64,000 nucleotides of DNA from Rudanella paleaurantiibacter (GTDB lineage: Bacteria; Bacteroidota; Bacteroidia; Cytophagales; Spirosomataceae). Made by a program: the position numbers and the translations under genes. The stretch lies in NCBI RefSeq assembly GCF_009184635.1, contig NZ_WELI01000002.1, positions 496,001-560,000 on the forward strand, in the 5' to 3' direction. Shown piece by piece: positions 49,954 to 57,783 of this stretch. The notes beneath the pieces are model-generated. The model was given only the letters and a program-made list of their open reading frames with translations, was not told the origin of the DNA and did not search any database. How positions within the stretch are numbered: the stretch's first letter is position 1; the number at the start of each line of letters is the position of its first letter.

Positions 49954-50031
49954 AAAAGTTGGTGGTAGTGACGGGGTGGGTACTCAGGGGAATTCGCACC
50001 CGAAGCCGATGCCGGAACCGGGTGTACTCAT

Positions 50032-50508
50032 TTACTTTTTCAGGCGCATATTGGCCGGAATCGTCGCCATGAACGCACTGTAGAATTTCTCGTAGCTGTC
50101 GGGCACACTGTCTTTGGGGCTACCCCAGGTTACGGTGTATTCTTCTTTGCCTTTTCGCCAACTCACAGCTTTGTACATATTACCGGGGTTATCAAACTGA
50201 GTGGTTTTGATTTTACACCGGTCTTCGAGCGACCAAAATACCCGCCGGGTATTCGGGGCCGATTGCTTGCCGAGTAACGCATACCCAGCGTCGGTGCTGC
50301 GCTTGCCGTAGAGCCGGCCATCGTCCTGCAAACTATACGATGTTGACCGACCGGTGAAGCCTCCTCCGCTGGTTACGGTAATCACCCGACCTTTGTAGGT
50401 GAGCGGAGAAGAGGCCGTTTTCGGTGTGCGTTTGACGGTGGCTTTTTGCCCAAAGCCAGCCAGACTGCTGCCTACCAGGCAGAGCCCTAAAAAACCTATT
50501 CGAAGCAT
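50032..50508 (-). CDS. Small exported protein of unknown function
   Basis: 158-residue exported protein not recognised. A signal peptide (MLRIGFLGLCLVGSSLAGFGQ) precedes a basic linker and a compact, probably all-beta domain (about 40-145) with TSGGGFTGRSTSYSLQDDGR and SYEKFYSAFMATIP. The form SGGGFTGxxxxYxLxxDGRLY resembles small DUF-type proteins found beside housekeeping genes in Bacteroidota. ATG at 50506-50508 was used; a TTG lies two codons upstream. It follows the histidine phosphatase gene by 22 bases, so the two are probably co-transcribed. Confidence 0.7.
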   Translation of the reverse strand: MLRIGFLGLCLVGSSLAGFGQKATVKRTPKTASSPLTYKGRVITVTSGGGFTGRSTSYSLQDDGRLYGKRSTDAGYALLGKQSAPNTRRVFWSLEDRCKIKTTQFDNPGNMYKAVSWRKGKEEYTVTWGSPKDSVPDSYEKFYSAFMATIPANMRLKK

Positions 50509-50530
50509 AGTCAAGGGGTTATGAATTTGG

Positions 50531-51040
50531 TTACGGGGTTATTTTCTGTTCGTAAAGATGCGCCCGTTGCCCGAAAGGTGTACGACGCATCCGGATGAAC
50601 AGGAGGTTTTGGTAGTCGGTGTGTTCGATTTTCTGGATAGACGGGGTAGTGCCCAGCCCACGGGCGATTTCCAGAATGGTATTGCTATGACCCACTACGA
50701 GCGCATTTTTACCCCGTAGCTGACGTAACCGACCGGTAATGGCCGTTACGGGCGAGGCCGGATAGCGGGTAAGAGAGAGGCCCAGTTGAGTGGCCAATGG
50801 TGCCGCCGTTTGCTCGGTACGGAGGTAGGGCGTGATGTAGATACTATCGATTTGCGTATTGGCCAGCAAACCGGCCAATGCCCGCGCCCGTTGCAGACCG
50901 GCGGCCGAGAGACTCGTGGTGTCGGAGTCGTTGAGCCGTTCAGCATGACGCACCACGTAAATAGAACTGGTTGAGCAGGCAGCACTCAGCAGTGTAACGA
51001 CAAAAGCGATAACGAACGATAGCCTGTGGGGTATCTTCAT
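50531..51040 (-). CDS. Histidine-phosphatase family lipoprotein (RHG motif)
   Basis: 169-residue member of the phosphoglycerate-mutase-like histidine phosphatase superfamily. Lipobox SAAC around residue 22, then the catalytic motif VVRHAERLND (phosphorylated His), RTEQTAAPLATQLG with the second phosphate-pocket arginine, and VVGHSNTILEIARGLG with the catalytic second histidine. Small single-domain form with the usual C-terminal strand (LLFIRMRR). Extracytoplasmic phosphatase of unknown substrate, followed closely by a small exported protein gene. Confidence 0.85.
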   Translation of the reverse strand: MKIPHRLSFVIAFVVTLLSAACSTSSIYVVRHAERLNDSDTTSLSAAGLQRARALAGLLANTQIDSIYITPYLRTEQTAAPLATQLGLSLTRYPASPVTAITGRLRQLRGKNALVVGHSNTILEIARGLGTTPSIQKIEHTDYQNLLFIRMRRTPFGQRAHLYEQKITP

Positions 51041-51143
51041 GATACGGGAGTTTTTGATGACGAAAAGCGAAAGTATTATTTCCTACCCAGCTTTCATGCC
51101 CCTCCGCCCCTCTTTCGCTCGTTATCGCTTTCGGTAGGTCTGA

Positions 51144-52340
51144 TTATTCGTTGCCCAGCTCCTCAACAGCCAGCCACGCCATGAGGCCGGGGCCAACTGT
51201 AAGAGCCGACTCGTCGATGTCGAACGTAGGCGTGTGTACACCCGACACAATTCCGCGCGACTCGTTGCGGGTACCCAGCCGGTAAAAGCACGAATCGACC
51301 ACCTGTGAGTAAAACGCAAAGTCTTCGCCCGCCATCCAGAGGTCGAGGTCGACCACGTTTTCGGCACCCATGTACGCCACGGCCGACGCCCGCGTCCGGC
51401 GGGTTAGTTCGGGGTGATTCTGGAGAAACGGGTACCCTTTCACGCGGGTAAACTCGCAGGAGCCGCCCATAGCCTCGGCCATGCCCTCGGCCAGTTTCTG
51501 CATCCGGCGCAGGCCCTCTTCGCGCCATTCTTCGTTCATACAGCGGAAGGTCCCTTCAATTTTTACCTCATTGGGAATCACGTTGGTGACACCATCGGCA
51601 ATGAATCGCCCAAACGACAGTACCGACGGGCTCGCCGGGGGCCGGTTGCGGCTGATAATCTGTTGCAACGCCACAATAATATGCGACGCGATCAGAACCG
51701 GATCAATCAGTTGGTCGGGCATGGCACCGTGTCCGCCTTTGCCCCGCACGGTCAGGTATAGCTCATCGGTACTGGCCATGTACATTCCCTCGCGGAACCC
51801 AATTTTACCCACCGGAATATTGGGGGCCACGTGTTGACCGAGCATACCAACCGGAGCCGGATTCTGGAGCACACCGTCGGCAATCATGAGCGACGCGCCA
51901 CCGGGTGCTTTCTCTTCGGCAGGCTGAAACACCAGCTTCACCGTCCCCGAAAACTCATCGCGCAGGGTATTCAGAATCCGGGCCGTGGTAAGCAAACTGG
52001 CCGTATGCACATCGTGCCCACAGGCGTGCATGACACCCTCTACGGTCGATTTGTACGGCACATTGTTCGCTTCGTGAATCGGCAGGGCGTCCATATCGGC
52101 CCGGAGCCCCACCACCCGGTGACTGTTTGGTCCCGGCTTGCGGCCTTCAATCAGAGCCACCACGCCCGTATTGGCAACGCCCTCCTGCGGAGTCAGACCA
52201 ATAGCCTTGAGTTGATCGGCTACATAGCGGGCTGTTTGGTACTCATGAAACGATAGTTCGGGGTGGGCGTGCAGGTGTCGACGGGTAGCCACGGCATCGT
52301 CGGTAAACTGCTGGGAGAGTGATTTTATGCTGTCTATCAT
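51144..52340 (-). CDS. M20 family metallo-amidohydrolase
   Basis: 398-residue N-acyl-amino-acid/hippurate-type amidohydrolase. ATRRHLHAHPELSFHEYQTA opens the domain; LRADMDALPIHE carries a metal Asp; ACGHDVHTASLL a metal His and Asp; VFQPAEEKAPGGASLMI the catalytic/ligand Glu; and the dimerisation (lid) domain includes GGHGAMPDQLIDPVLIA. The C-terminal MAGEDFAFYSQVVDS contributes the last metal ligand region and WLAVEELG ends the chain. No signal peptide; cytosolic. The ATG at 52338-52340 is used, with an alternative eight codons upstream. Confidence 0.92.
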   Translation of the reverse strand: MIDSIKSLSQQFTDDAVATRRHLHAHPELSFHEYQTARYVADQLKAIGLTPQEGVANTGVVALIEGRKPGPNSHRVVGLRADMDALPIHEANNVPYKSTVEGVMHACGHDVHTASLLTTARILNTLRDEFSGTVKLVFQPAEEKAPGGASLMIADGVLQNPAPVGMLGQHVAPNIPVGKIGFREGMYMASTDELYLTVRGKGGHGAMPDQLIDPVLIASHIIVALQQIISRNRPPASPSVLSFGRFIADGVTNVIPNEVKIEGTFRCMNEEWREEGLRRMQKLAEGMAEAMGGSCEFTRVKGYPFLQNHPELTRRTRASAVAYMGAENVVDLDLWMAGEDFAFYSQVVDSCFYRLGTRNESRGIVSGVHTPTFDIDESALTVGPGLMAWLAVEELGNE

Positions 52341-52372
52341 AGCTAAATGTCTACTACGTAACAAAACATTTC

Positions 52373-52463
52373 AGTACTGGACATTCGAACTTCAGACATT
52401 AGACTTACCACCTTTCTGCATGGAGGTCTAACGTCCAGTGTCTGACATCTAATGTCCGGTACT
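52373..52463. repeat. Imperfect inverted repeat between M20 and RDD genes
   Basis: AGTACTGGACATT...CAGACATTAGACTT (52373-52406) is partly complementary to 52424-52463 (...CTGACATCTAATGTCCGGTACT). Both arms are composed of ACATTAGA/TCTAATGT words. It fills most of the 153-base gap; no gene is present. Confidence 0.7.
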
Positions 52464-52493
52464 AAGTATGCATTGTACATGCACGTACTTGAT

Positions 52494-53201
52494 TCAGTAT
52501 TGTACTCCGCGCGTGGTCATAAACTGATGGTCGGCCACAACGGTCTGCAAAAATAACTCGGCCGGCATTGGCGACGAAACGCCGGTCACGGATTTAACCC
52601 GGGCGGCCGCCCGCTCCAGCAGCACCGGGTGGCCTGTCCGAAGGGTGTCGCGGACAATATTCAGATCCCGGTCGGTCAGGATAATACTATCGGGAAACTG
52701 CACGTGGTAATCGTCGGGCAGCAGTGTATGGAGCACATCGTCGAACGTGATAGGCGGCTTAATTTTGACCACCGTCGTGCCAGCGGCCACATCGCCCAGC
52801 CGCTGCCCCCGGTCGTTGGCGGCTACGGCTACCATAGCCACCACGCCATTGAGTGCGCGTGTGTCCACCAGCCGGAATAGCCAACGGAGCAGGTAATCGC
52901 CCAGACCCGGCCGTGACCCATCCAGTTTTACTACCCGGATGTTCATGGCCAGTTTGCCCAGGCTCTGCCCGTTGAGCAGCCATTCGGTCAGCAGGTCATA
53001 GAACAGCATCGGAGCCAGCACCACAAAAAACCAATAGTAGTTACCCAGCATCCGACCGCCCTGCGAGGCTATGTAGGCCGTCAGAATCACCCAACCCAGA
53101 AAAATAAGGTAATCGATCAGGGTAGCCACAAACCGCTCACCAAGACTGGCGGGCTCGTACTCAAGCACAACGTTCTGGGAAGTTCGGATCGTGACGGGCA
53201 T
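52494..53201 (-). CDS. RDD family membrane protein
   Basis: 235-residue protein with three transmembrane helices in its first half (about 25-45, 55-75 and around 105-130) and a soluble tail. SLGERFVATLIDYLIFLGW gives the RDD-type first helix with the conserved Arg and Asp; LLNGQSLGKLAMNIRVVKLDG and QRLGDVAAGTTVV follow. RDD proteins are small transporters or accessory factors of uncertain function. The basic tail (LTDRDLNIVRDTLR) is cytosolic. The ATG at 53199-53201 was chosen because the frame's first 13 codons lack any membrane or family feature. Confidence 0.85.
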   Translation of the reverse strand: MPVTIRTSQNVVLEYEPASLGERFVATLIDYLIFLGWVILTAYIASQGGRMLGNYYWFFVVLAPMLFYDLLTEWLLNGQSLGKLAMNIRVVKLDGSRPGLGDYLLRWLFRLVDTRALNGVVAMVAVAANDRGQRLGDVAAGTTVVKIKPPITFDDVLHTLLPDDYHVQFPDSIILTDRDLNIVRDTLRTGHPVLLERAAARVKSVTGVSSPMPAELFLQTVVADHQFMTTRGVQY

Positions 53202-53244
53202 ACGGGTGCTGTTTACCTCACGCAGCAGGGTGAGGTACAAACAT

Positions 53245-53284
53245 AAAAAAAAGCCGCGAGCCAGGGGCGTTTCGCGGCTTTTTC
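53245..53284 (-). terminator. Terminator between DUF5606 and RDD genes
   Basis: AAAAAGCCGCGA (53248-53259) pairs with TCGCGGCTTTTT (53272-53283); A and T runs on the two arms allow termination in both directions. It ends transcription of the DUF5606 gene (stop at 53330). Confidence 0.85.
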
Positions 53285-53329
53285 GTTCTCACTGAAAAAT
53301 GGAGACCGATATAACTAACGACGAACGGG

Positions 53330-53785
53330 CTATTGAACCGGTGCCTCGTCAGCCTCATTTGTTTCGGCGGCCGACTCGTCGGCTTGGGCCTCAAACACTT
53401 CGGGGGCATGCTGGCGTAAAATGCCGTACCAGCTGACCAATTTCTTAATATCAGAGGTCCGAACGCGCTCCCGGTCGTATTCGGGGAGTACCTCGCCCAT
53501 AAAGTTGGCGAGTTCGGCATCACTGCTTTTGGGCGTTACGGGTACACTGTCGCCAAACTTATCGGCTACGGCCCGCAGCACCTCGCCGAGCGCCACCGAC
53601 TGATCGGGGGTATCGACGTACATTGAAATATCATTCAGAACCGAGACACGGGCGGTTGGCCCCATCATGGTTTTCTCTTTCTTCTCATCGAGCGATTCGA
53701 CAATGACGCCCGAACGGCTGGGTTTAAGAATGCGATAGAGTCCGCTGAATCCGCTGATATTGGCAATCTGACGTAATGCTTCCAT
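53330..53785 (-). CDS. DUF5606 family protein
   Basis: 151-residue cytosolic protein. The N terminus MEALRQIANISGFSGLYRIL and the run LDEKKEKTMMGPTARVSVLNDISMYV match the DUF5606 family, an SH3-like plus helical protein present in nearly all Bacteroidota and of unknown function. The C terminus is acidic and Ala/Glu-rich (EAQADESAAETNEADEA), probably disordered. ATG at 53783-53785; a TTG lies two codons upstream. Conservation across the phylum points to a basal role. Confidence 0.88.
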   Translation of the reverse strand: MEALRQIANISGFSGLYRILKPSRSGVIVESLDEKKEKTMMGPTARVSVLNDISMYVDTPDQSVALGEVLRAVADKFGDSVPVTPKSSDAELANFMGEVLPEYDRERVRTSDIKKLVSWYGILRQHAPEVFEAQADESAAETNEADEAPVQ

Positions 53786-53939
53786 ATTCAACTAAACCGA
53801 TAACGTCGGTGGAGCTAGGTGTATTGTCTCTGAATTGTTAAAATAAGTCGCGAAGATACGAAGCCGGGCGGAGTTTTTGGCGAAACCGAATCGGTTCCAG
53901 CCCGGAATCATTTGCGCCCCGCTCTGGGCGGCTGGCAGC

Positions 53940-54149
53940 TCACAAGCCCAGCTCTTTTTCGTCGAGCCCAGCCTCGCGGGCCGAGAACTTCATGATCTGA
54001 AGCACCTCGTGGTAGCTGAACAACCGCCCGCTGAGGTAGTCCTGCTCCTGCGGGTCGGCGTACACTTTCTTACCCTGTAAGTCGCGGATGTTTTCGTGCA
54101 TCGAGATGAGCACATCGTGGAAAAACTCGGTGAGCTGGTCGGCGGTCAT
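53940..54149 (-). CDS. Small conserved hypothetical protein
   Basis: 69-residue soluble protein, MTADQLTEFFHDVL at the start, then SGRLFSYHEVLQIMKFSAR. Mostly helical, no signal, no cysteine. The coding pattern and its place 24 bases after engB on the same strand support a real gene co-transcribed with engB. Function unknown. Confidence 0.7.
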   Translation of the reverse strand: MTADQLTEFFHDVLISMHENIRDLQGKKVYADPQEQDYLSGRLFSYHEVLQIMKFSAREAGLDEKELGL

Positions 54150-54173
54150 AGAAATACAGGGTTTGGTGCTCGT

Positions 54174-54800
54174 TTACCAGGGTTTTTTCTCGGCCGGAAT
54201 CACAAAGTCGCGGTTGAGAGGCTCAATAAAATCGAGCAGTTCTTTTTGGCCAGCCCGGTTCACAGCCGATGTCAGAAACATTTGGGGTATTTCTTCCCAA
54301 CCAATCTCCTGCAAAGCCGCTTTGTACCGGTCCTGCACGTTTTGCAACCCGCCCGACTTCAGTTTTTCGGTTTTGGTAAACACAATCACAAACGGAATAC
54401 CCTGTTCGCCCAGCCGGGTCATGAAATCAAGGTCAATTTTCTGCGGGGCAATGCGCGAATCGACCAGCACAAAGGTGCAAATCAGGTTGGCGCGGGTAGT
54501 CAGGTACGTATCAATCATACGCACAAACCCCGCCCGGGTACCTTTGCCGACCTGCGCGAAGCCATAACCCGGCAAATCGACCAGATACCACTCTTTGTTG
54601 ATAATAAAATGATTGATAAGTTGCGTTTTCCCCGGCGTTTGCGACGTTTTGGCCAGCCCGTGCCGGCTGACGAGCATATTGATCAACGACGACTTCCCCA
54701 CGTTGGACCGCCCAATAAACGCGTACTCTGGTTTGTCGGGGTTAGGGCACTTGGCCGGGTCTGTATTGCTGATGAGGAATTCCGCGGATTTGACTTGCAT
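54174..54800 (-). CDS. engB: Ribosome biogenesis GTPase EngB/YsxC
   Basis: 208-residue TRAFAC GTPase needed for large ribosomal subunit assembly. G1 is GRSNVGKSSLI, G2 region is TPGKTQLINHF, G3 is LVDLPGYGFA, G4 is FTKTEKL and G5 is TSAVNRAG. Family-typical N terminus with the stretch AEFLISNTDPAKCPNPDKPEYAFI before G1. Full length. A TAACTTTG -7 box (54826-54833) lies 26 bases upstream, overlapping the end of the DinB gene. Confidence 0.96.
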   Translation of the reverse strand: MQVKSAEFLISNTDPAKCPNPDKPEYAFIGRSNVGKSSLINMLVSRHGLAKTSQTPGKTQLINHFIINKEWYLVDLPGYGFAQVGKGTRAGFVRMIDTYLTTRANLICTFVLVDSRIAPQKIDLDFMTRLGEQGIPFVIVFTKTEKLKSGGLQNVQDRYKAALQEIGWEEIPQMFLTSAVNRAGQKELLDFIEPLNRDFVIPAEKKPW

Positions 54801-54825
54801 GGCACTTTCAGAGTTGAATTGGCCA

Positions 54826-54833
54826 CAAAGTTA
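54826..54833 (-). promoter_or_regulatory. TAnnTTTG -7 box of engB
   Basis: Minus-strand TAACTTTG is a full match to the consensus and is 26 bases from the engB ATG. It overlaps the last codons of the DinB gene (stop at 54831). Confidence 0.5.
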
Positions 54834-55370
54834 GTCTAATCCCTTTTCCGAAAGGTAGTTCCGGGTAGGTTCGAGGTGGTGAAGTATGTGATAAGCCGTG
54901 AAATACAGCATCTCCCGGAGGGTCAACAACCCCATAGCCGGATGGGGAACCTGGTAGCTTTCCAGATCGTCGTCGGTCCAGTTTGCCAACACATCCACCA
55001 CACGCTGATGAGCTGCCGCAAAATTATTTTCGACAGTCGCTCGCTCAGCGAGGTCTTCGGCCCGGGCGCTCATGCTGGCAGGGGCTTTAATGCCGTTGTC
55101 AACGAGGGCTTGCCGGTAGTCGGCCACGAGTTGCGCATACGGGCGCGAGGGGCCAACGGGCTTGCCAAATGAATGAAGTCCATCCCGGGGGCCAGCCAAC
55201 AACCGAGCTACGGGCCGGGCACTGAGGTACAGATGCTGCAAGGTTTCAGCAACCGACCATTTGCCCTCGGCAGTCGGCGCATAAAACTGGGCATCGGTCA
55301 GCGGGGCGGTCAGGGACAAAAAAGCCCGGTAGCGATCGGTCAGGGTTTGTTGGATTTCGGGAATGGTCAT
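54831..55370 (-). CDS. DinB family protein
   Basis: 179-residue four-helix-bundle protein of the DinB/DUF664 metal-binding family. LTDAQFYAPTAEGKWSVAETLQHLYLSARPVARLL is the first-helix pattern with the metal-ligand histidine, NNFAAAHQRVVDVLANW the second, and LTLREMLYFTAYHILHHLEPTRNYL carries the final HILHH pair. Such proteins may be thiol transferases (bacillithiol or mycothiol-type) but most have no assigned reaction. The ATG at 55368-55370 is preferred to one eight codons upstream. Confidence 0.88.
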   Translation of the reverse strand: MTIPEIQQTLTDRYRAFLSLTAPLTDAQFYAPTAEGKWSVAETLQHLYLSARPVARLLAGPRDGLHSFGKPVGPSRPYAQLVADYRQALVDNGIKAPASMSARAEDLAERATVENNFAAAHQRVVDVLANWTDDDLESYQVPHPAMGLLTLREMLYFTAYHILHHLEPTRNYLSEKGLD

Positions 55371-55404
55371 GGGGTTGTGCTTCGATGGCTGCAACGAGAG
55401 CGGT

Positions 55405-55421
55405 CAAAAGTAGTAACTTTG
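55405..55421. promoter_or_regulatory. Divergent -7 boxes for DinB and YqeY genes
   Basis: Minus-strand TACTTTTG (55405-55412) and plus-strand TAACTTTG (55414-55421) are adjacent full matches to the Bacteroidota -7 box pointing away from each other, one base apart. They would serve the DinB gene (start 55370) and yqeY (start 55542). Confidence 0.55.
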
Positions 55422-55431
55422 CCCAAAACTA

Positions 55432-55536
55432 AATGAGTGAATGAGTGAGTTAGCGAATGGATGAATACGATCTGGACATTTAGATTCCGTGGTTCAAAAT
55501 CATTCGCTAGTTCACTCATTCGCTAATTCACTCATT
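55432..55536. repeat. Word hairpin in the yqeY leader
   Basis: AATGAGTGAATGAGTGAGTTAGCGAATG (55432-55459) is mirrored by CATTCGCTAG...CACTCATTCGCTAATTCACTCATT (55501-55536). The arms are made of GAGTGAAT/AGCGAAT words. Lying between the promoter and yqeY, it would form a leader hairpin. Confidence 0.75.
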
Positions 55537-55541
55537 ACATT

Positions 55542-55991
55542 ATGTCACTGAAACAACAGATCGACGCCGACATCAAGCAGGCCATGCTGGCCAAAGAAGC
55601 CGATAAACTGCGGGCTCTCCGCGCTATTAAATCGCTTATTCTGCTCGAAGAAACCAAAGAAGGTGCGGGCGACGGCCTGAAGCCCGAAGACGAGCTGAAG
55701 TTGCTGACCAAAGCTGTGAAGCAGCGTAAAGACTCGGCAGACATTTTTCGGCAACAAGGCCGCGAGGATCTGCTCGCCACCGAAGAAGCCGAAATCGCGG
55801 TGATCGAAAAGTACCTGCCCAAGCAACTGACCGAAGACGAACTCCGGGCCAAGCTCCAGGACATCATCGGTCGCGTGGGGGCCTCGGCTCCCTCCGACAT
55901 GGGTAAGGTGATGGGCGTAGCCACTAAAGAACTGGCAGGCGTGGCCGAAGGAAAGGCCATCTCGGCTATGGTGAAAGCACTGTTACAGTAA
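55542..55991 (+). CDS. GatB/YqeY domain protein
   Basis: 149-residue YqeY protein, the free form of the tRNA-binding helical tail domain of GatB. SLKQQIDADIKQAMLAKEADKLRALRAIKSLI, KRKDSADIFRQQGREDLLATEEAEIAVIEKYLP in reduced form, and DMGKVMGVATKELAGVAEGKAISAMVKALL match the family along the full length. It may act with amidotransferases or in tRNA metabolism; the function is not proven. It may be co-transcribed with cvpA across a word hairpin at 55991-56064. Confidence 0.92.
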   Translation: MSLKQQIDADIKQAMLAKEADKLRALRAIKSLILLEETKEGAGDGLKPEDELKLLTKAVKQRKDSADIFRQQGREDLLATEEAEIAVIEKYLPKQLTEDELRAKLQDIIGRVGASAPSDMGKVMGVATKELAGVAEGKAISAMVKALLQ

Positions 55992-56064
55992 ACAACGAAC
56001 AGCCAACAACGAACAATGAACAACTGACCGCCCTTATGCTCTGTTCGTTGTTCGTTGTTCATTG
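55991..56064. repeat. Word hairpin between yqeY and cvpA
   Basis: AACAACGAACAG (55991-56002) is the exact reverse complement of CTGTTCGTTGTT (56041-56052), and both arms continue in AACGAACAATGAACA / GTTCGTTGTTCATTG words. It fills the 75-base gap. Confidence 0.8.
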
Positions 56065-56066
56065 CT

Positions 56067-56588
56067 ATGAAGACCCTCGACATTCTGATTCTGATTCCGC
56101 TGATTTGGGGTGCCTGGAACGGGTACCGCAAGGGGCTACTGGTCGAGGTGGTGGCCGTTCTGGCTTTTGTGGTAGCGATGGTGGTCGGGCTTAAGTTTCT
56201 GAGCTTCGGTATCGACCTGCTGTCACCATACATCAGCCGCGAATTGGCCCGTAAATTTCTGCCGTGGCTCGGCTTCTCTATTATCTTTTTTCCGGTTGTT
56301 TTTATGGTCAACCGGATGGGATATTCCCTGCGTCAGTCGCTCCGGCAAACGCTGCTCGGTAGCTTCGACCGGTTGGCCGGGGCCGCTGTTGGCATCTTTA
56401 CGTGGGTGTTTGGAATTAGTGTGATGCTCTGGTTGTTCAGTTATATGGGCGTGCAAATGCCTCCCCAACAAACCAAAGACACCTATTTGTACCCCCTTAT
56501 TCGGCCGGTAGCCCCCAAAGTAATGGATGTGGCCGCCGTATGGGTTCCCAAAGGCCTCGAAGCAGGGAAAAAACTGAGAGACCCGTAG
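56067..56588 (+). CDS. CvpA family membrane protein
   Basis: 173-residue protein with four transmembrane helices (about 3-20, 25-45, 65-85 and 100-125) and a cytosolic tail. LDILILIPLIWGAWNGYRKGLLVEVV at the start, with the conserved glycine and K/R pair, and GSFDRLAGAAVGIFTWVFG are typical of CvpA, named after colicin V production but widely a housekeeping envelope protein. The ATG at 56067 replaces the TTG four codons upstream. Confidence 0.88.
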   Translation: MKTLDILILIPLIWGAWNGYRKGLLVEVVAVLAFVVAMVVGLKFLSFGIDLLSPYISRELARKFLPWLGFSIIFFPVVFMVNRMGYSLRQSLRQTLLGSFDRLAGAAVGIFTWVFGISVMLWLFSYMGVQMPPQQTKDTYLYPLIRPVAPKVMDVAAVWVPKGLEAGKKLRDP

Positions 56589-56699
56589 AGACCGGTCCGC
56601 CGGCGCGGCAAGATATTGCGTCTCCCCGCCGTCAGCAGCAAATAAACGCAATGTGGTGTTCGATAATGAGACGCAAGATGTTGCGTCTCTACACAAGCA
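56589..56699. repeat. Intergenic GAGACGCAA inverted repeats before rlmN
   Basis: A 22-base near-palindrome at 56669-56690 has arms GAGACGCAA and TTGCGTCTC around GATG. A partial copy upstream reads GCAAGATATTGCGTCTC (56607-56623) with GTAGAGAC at 56585-56592. Similar GAGACGCAA...TTGCGTCTC repeats occur dispersed in several bacterial genomes. Confidence 0.75.
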
Positions 56700-57776
56700 A
56701 TGAAACAAGACATCCGCAAACTCACCCCTACGCAGATCAAAGACTGGTTTGTGCAAAACGGCGAGCAGGGCTTTCGGGCCAAACAAGTGCACGAATGGCT
56801 CTGGAAAAAGTCGGCGCACTCGTTTGGGCAGATGAGCAACCTGTCGGTGCCTTTGCGCGAAAAACTCGAAACGGCGTTTGAGATTCGGCCACTGTCAATT
56901 GCCACCGAGCAACGGAGTAACGACGGCACCATCAAATCGTCGTTCCGGTTGTTCGACGGCAATCTGGTAGAAGGGGTGCTGATTCCGGCTTTGCGAACCG
57001 ACGACAGTCTTCAGGACCGGGATAATACCAGCGGACCGCGCATGACTGCCTGTGTATCGAGTCAGGTAGGGTGCTCGCTCACGTGCAAGTTTTGCGCAAC
57101 GGGCTACATGGACCGTAAACGAAACCTCGACGCGGCCGAGATTTACGATCAGGTGGTGGCCATTGACCGGCAGGCTAAGGCCAATTACGAGGCTCCGCTT
57201 ACCAACATTGTGTACATGGGTATGGGTGAGCCCTTGCTGAACTACAAAAACGTGCTCGAATCGGTCGACCGGATCACCTCACCCGACGGACTGGGCATGT
57301 CGGCCAAGCGAATTACTGTGTCGACGGCCGGTATTGCGAAGATGATCAAACAACTGGGCGACGATGGGGTGAAGTTCAACCTGGCTCTGTCGTTGCACGC
57401 AGCCAACGACGTGAAGCGGAATCAGATTATGCCTATCAACGAGAGCAACTCGCTCAAGAACCTGGCCGAATCGCTCAATTACTTCTACCGCAAAACGGGT
57501 ACGCGCGTTACGTTTGAGTACATCGTTTTTTACAACTTCAACGATACTCTGCAAGACGCCAAAGAGTTGTGGGAGTTTACGAAGCGGGTACCGGCCAAGA
57601 TCAACATCATTGAATACAACCCGATTTCGGAAGCCAACTTCACCAATACCGACCCGCAAACGCTTGATAAATTTGCCGGTTTTCTCGACGCCAAAGGCGT
57701 AACGGTCAACATTCGCCGAAGCCGGGGTAAGGACATTGATGCCGCCTGCGGGCAGCTGGCGGGGAAGGAGAAGTAA
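56700..57776 (+). CDS. rlmN: 23S rRNA (adenine-C2)-methyltransferase
   Basis: 358-residue radical-SAM enzyme that methylates A2503 of 23S rRNA and A37 of some tRNAs. The iron-sulfur motif is CSLTCKFCATG (CxxxCxxC); VYMGMGEPLLNY and SLHAANDVKRNQIMP are further family signatures; the C-terminal RSRGKDIDAACGQL has the mechanistic cysteine that forms the protein thioether. The N-terminal LTPTQIKDWFVQNGEQGFRAKQ region is the RNA-binding part. Full length. It ends eight bases before the convergent acyltransferase gene. Confidence 0.96.
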   Translation: MKQDIRKLTPTQIKDWFVQNGEQGFRAKQVHEWLWKKSAHSFGQMSNLSVPLREKLETAFEIRPLSIATEQRSNDGTIKSSFRLFDGNLVEGVLIPALRTDDSLQDRDNTSGPRMTACVSSQVGCSLTCKFCATGYMDRKRNLDAAEIYDQVVAIDRQAKANYEAPLTNIVYMGMGEPLLNYKNVLESVDRITSPDGLGMSAKRITVSTAGIAKMIKQLGDDGVKFNLALSLHAANDVKRNQIMPINESNSLKNLAESLNYFYRKTGTRVTFEYIVFYNFNDTLQDAKELWEFTKRVPAKINIIEYNPISEANFTNTDPQTLDKFAGFLDAKGVTVNIRRSRGKDIDAACGQLAGKEK

Positions 57777-57783
57777 AACCAAC

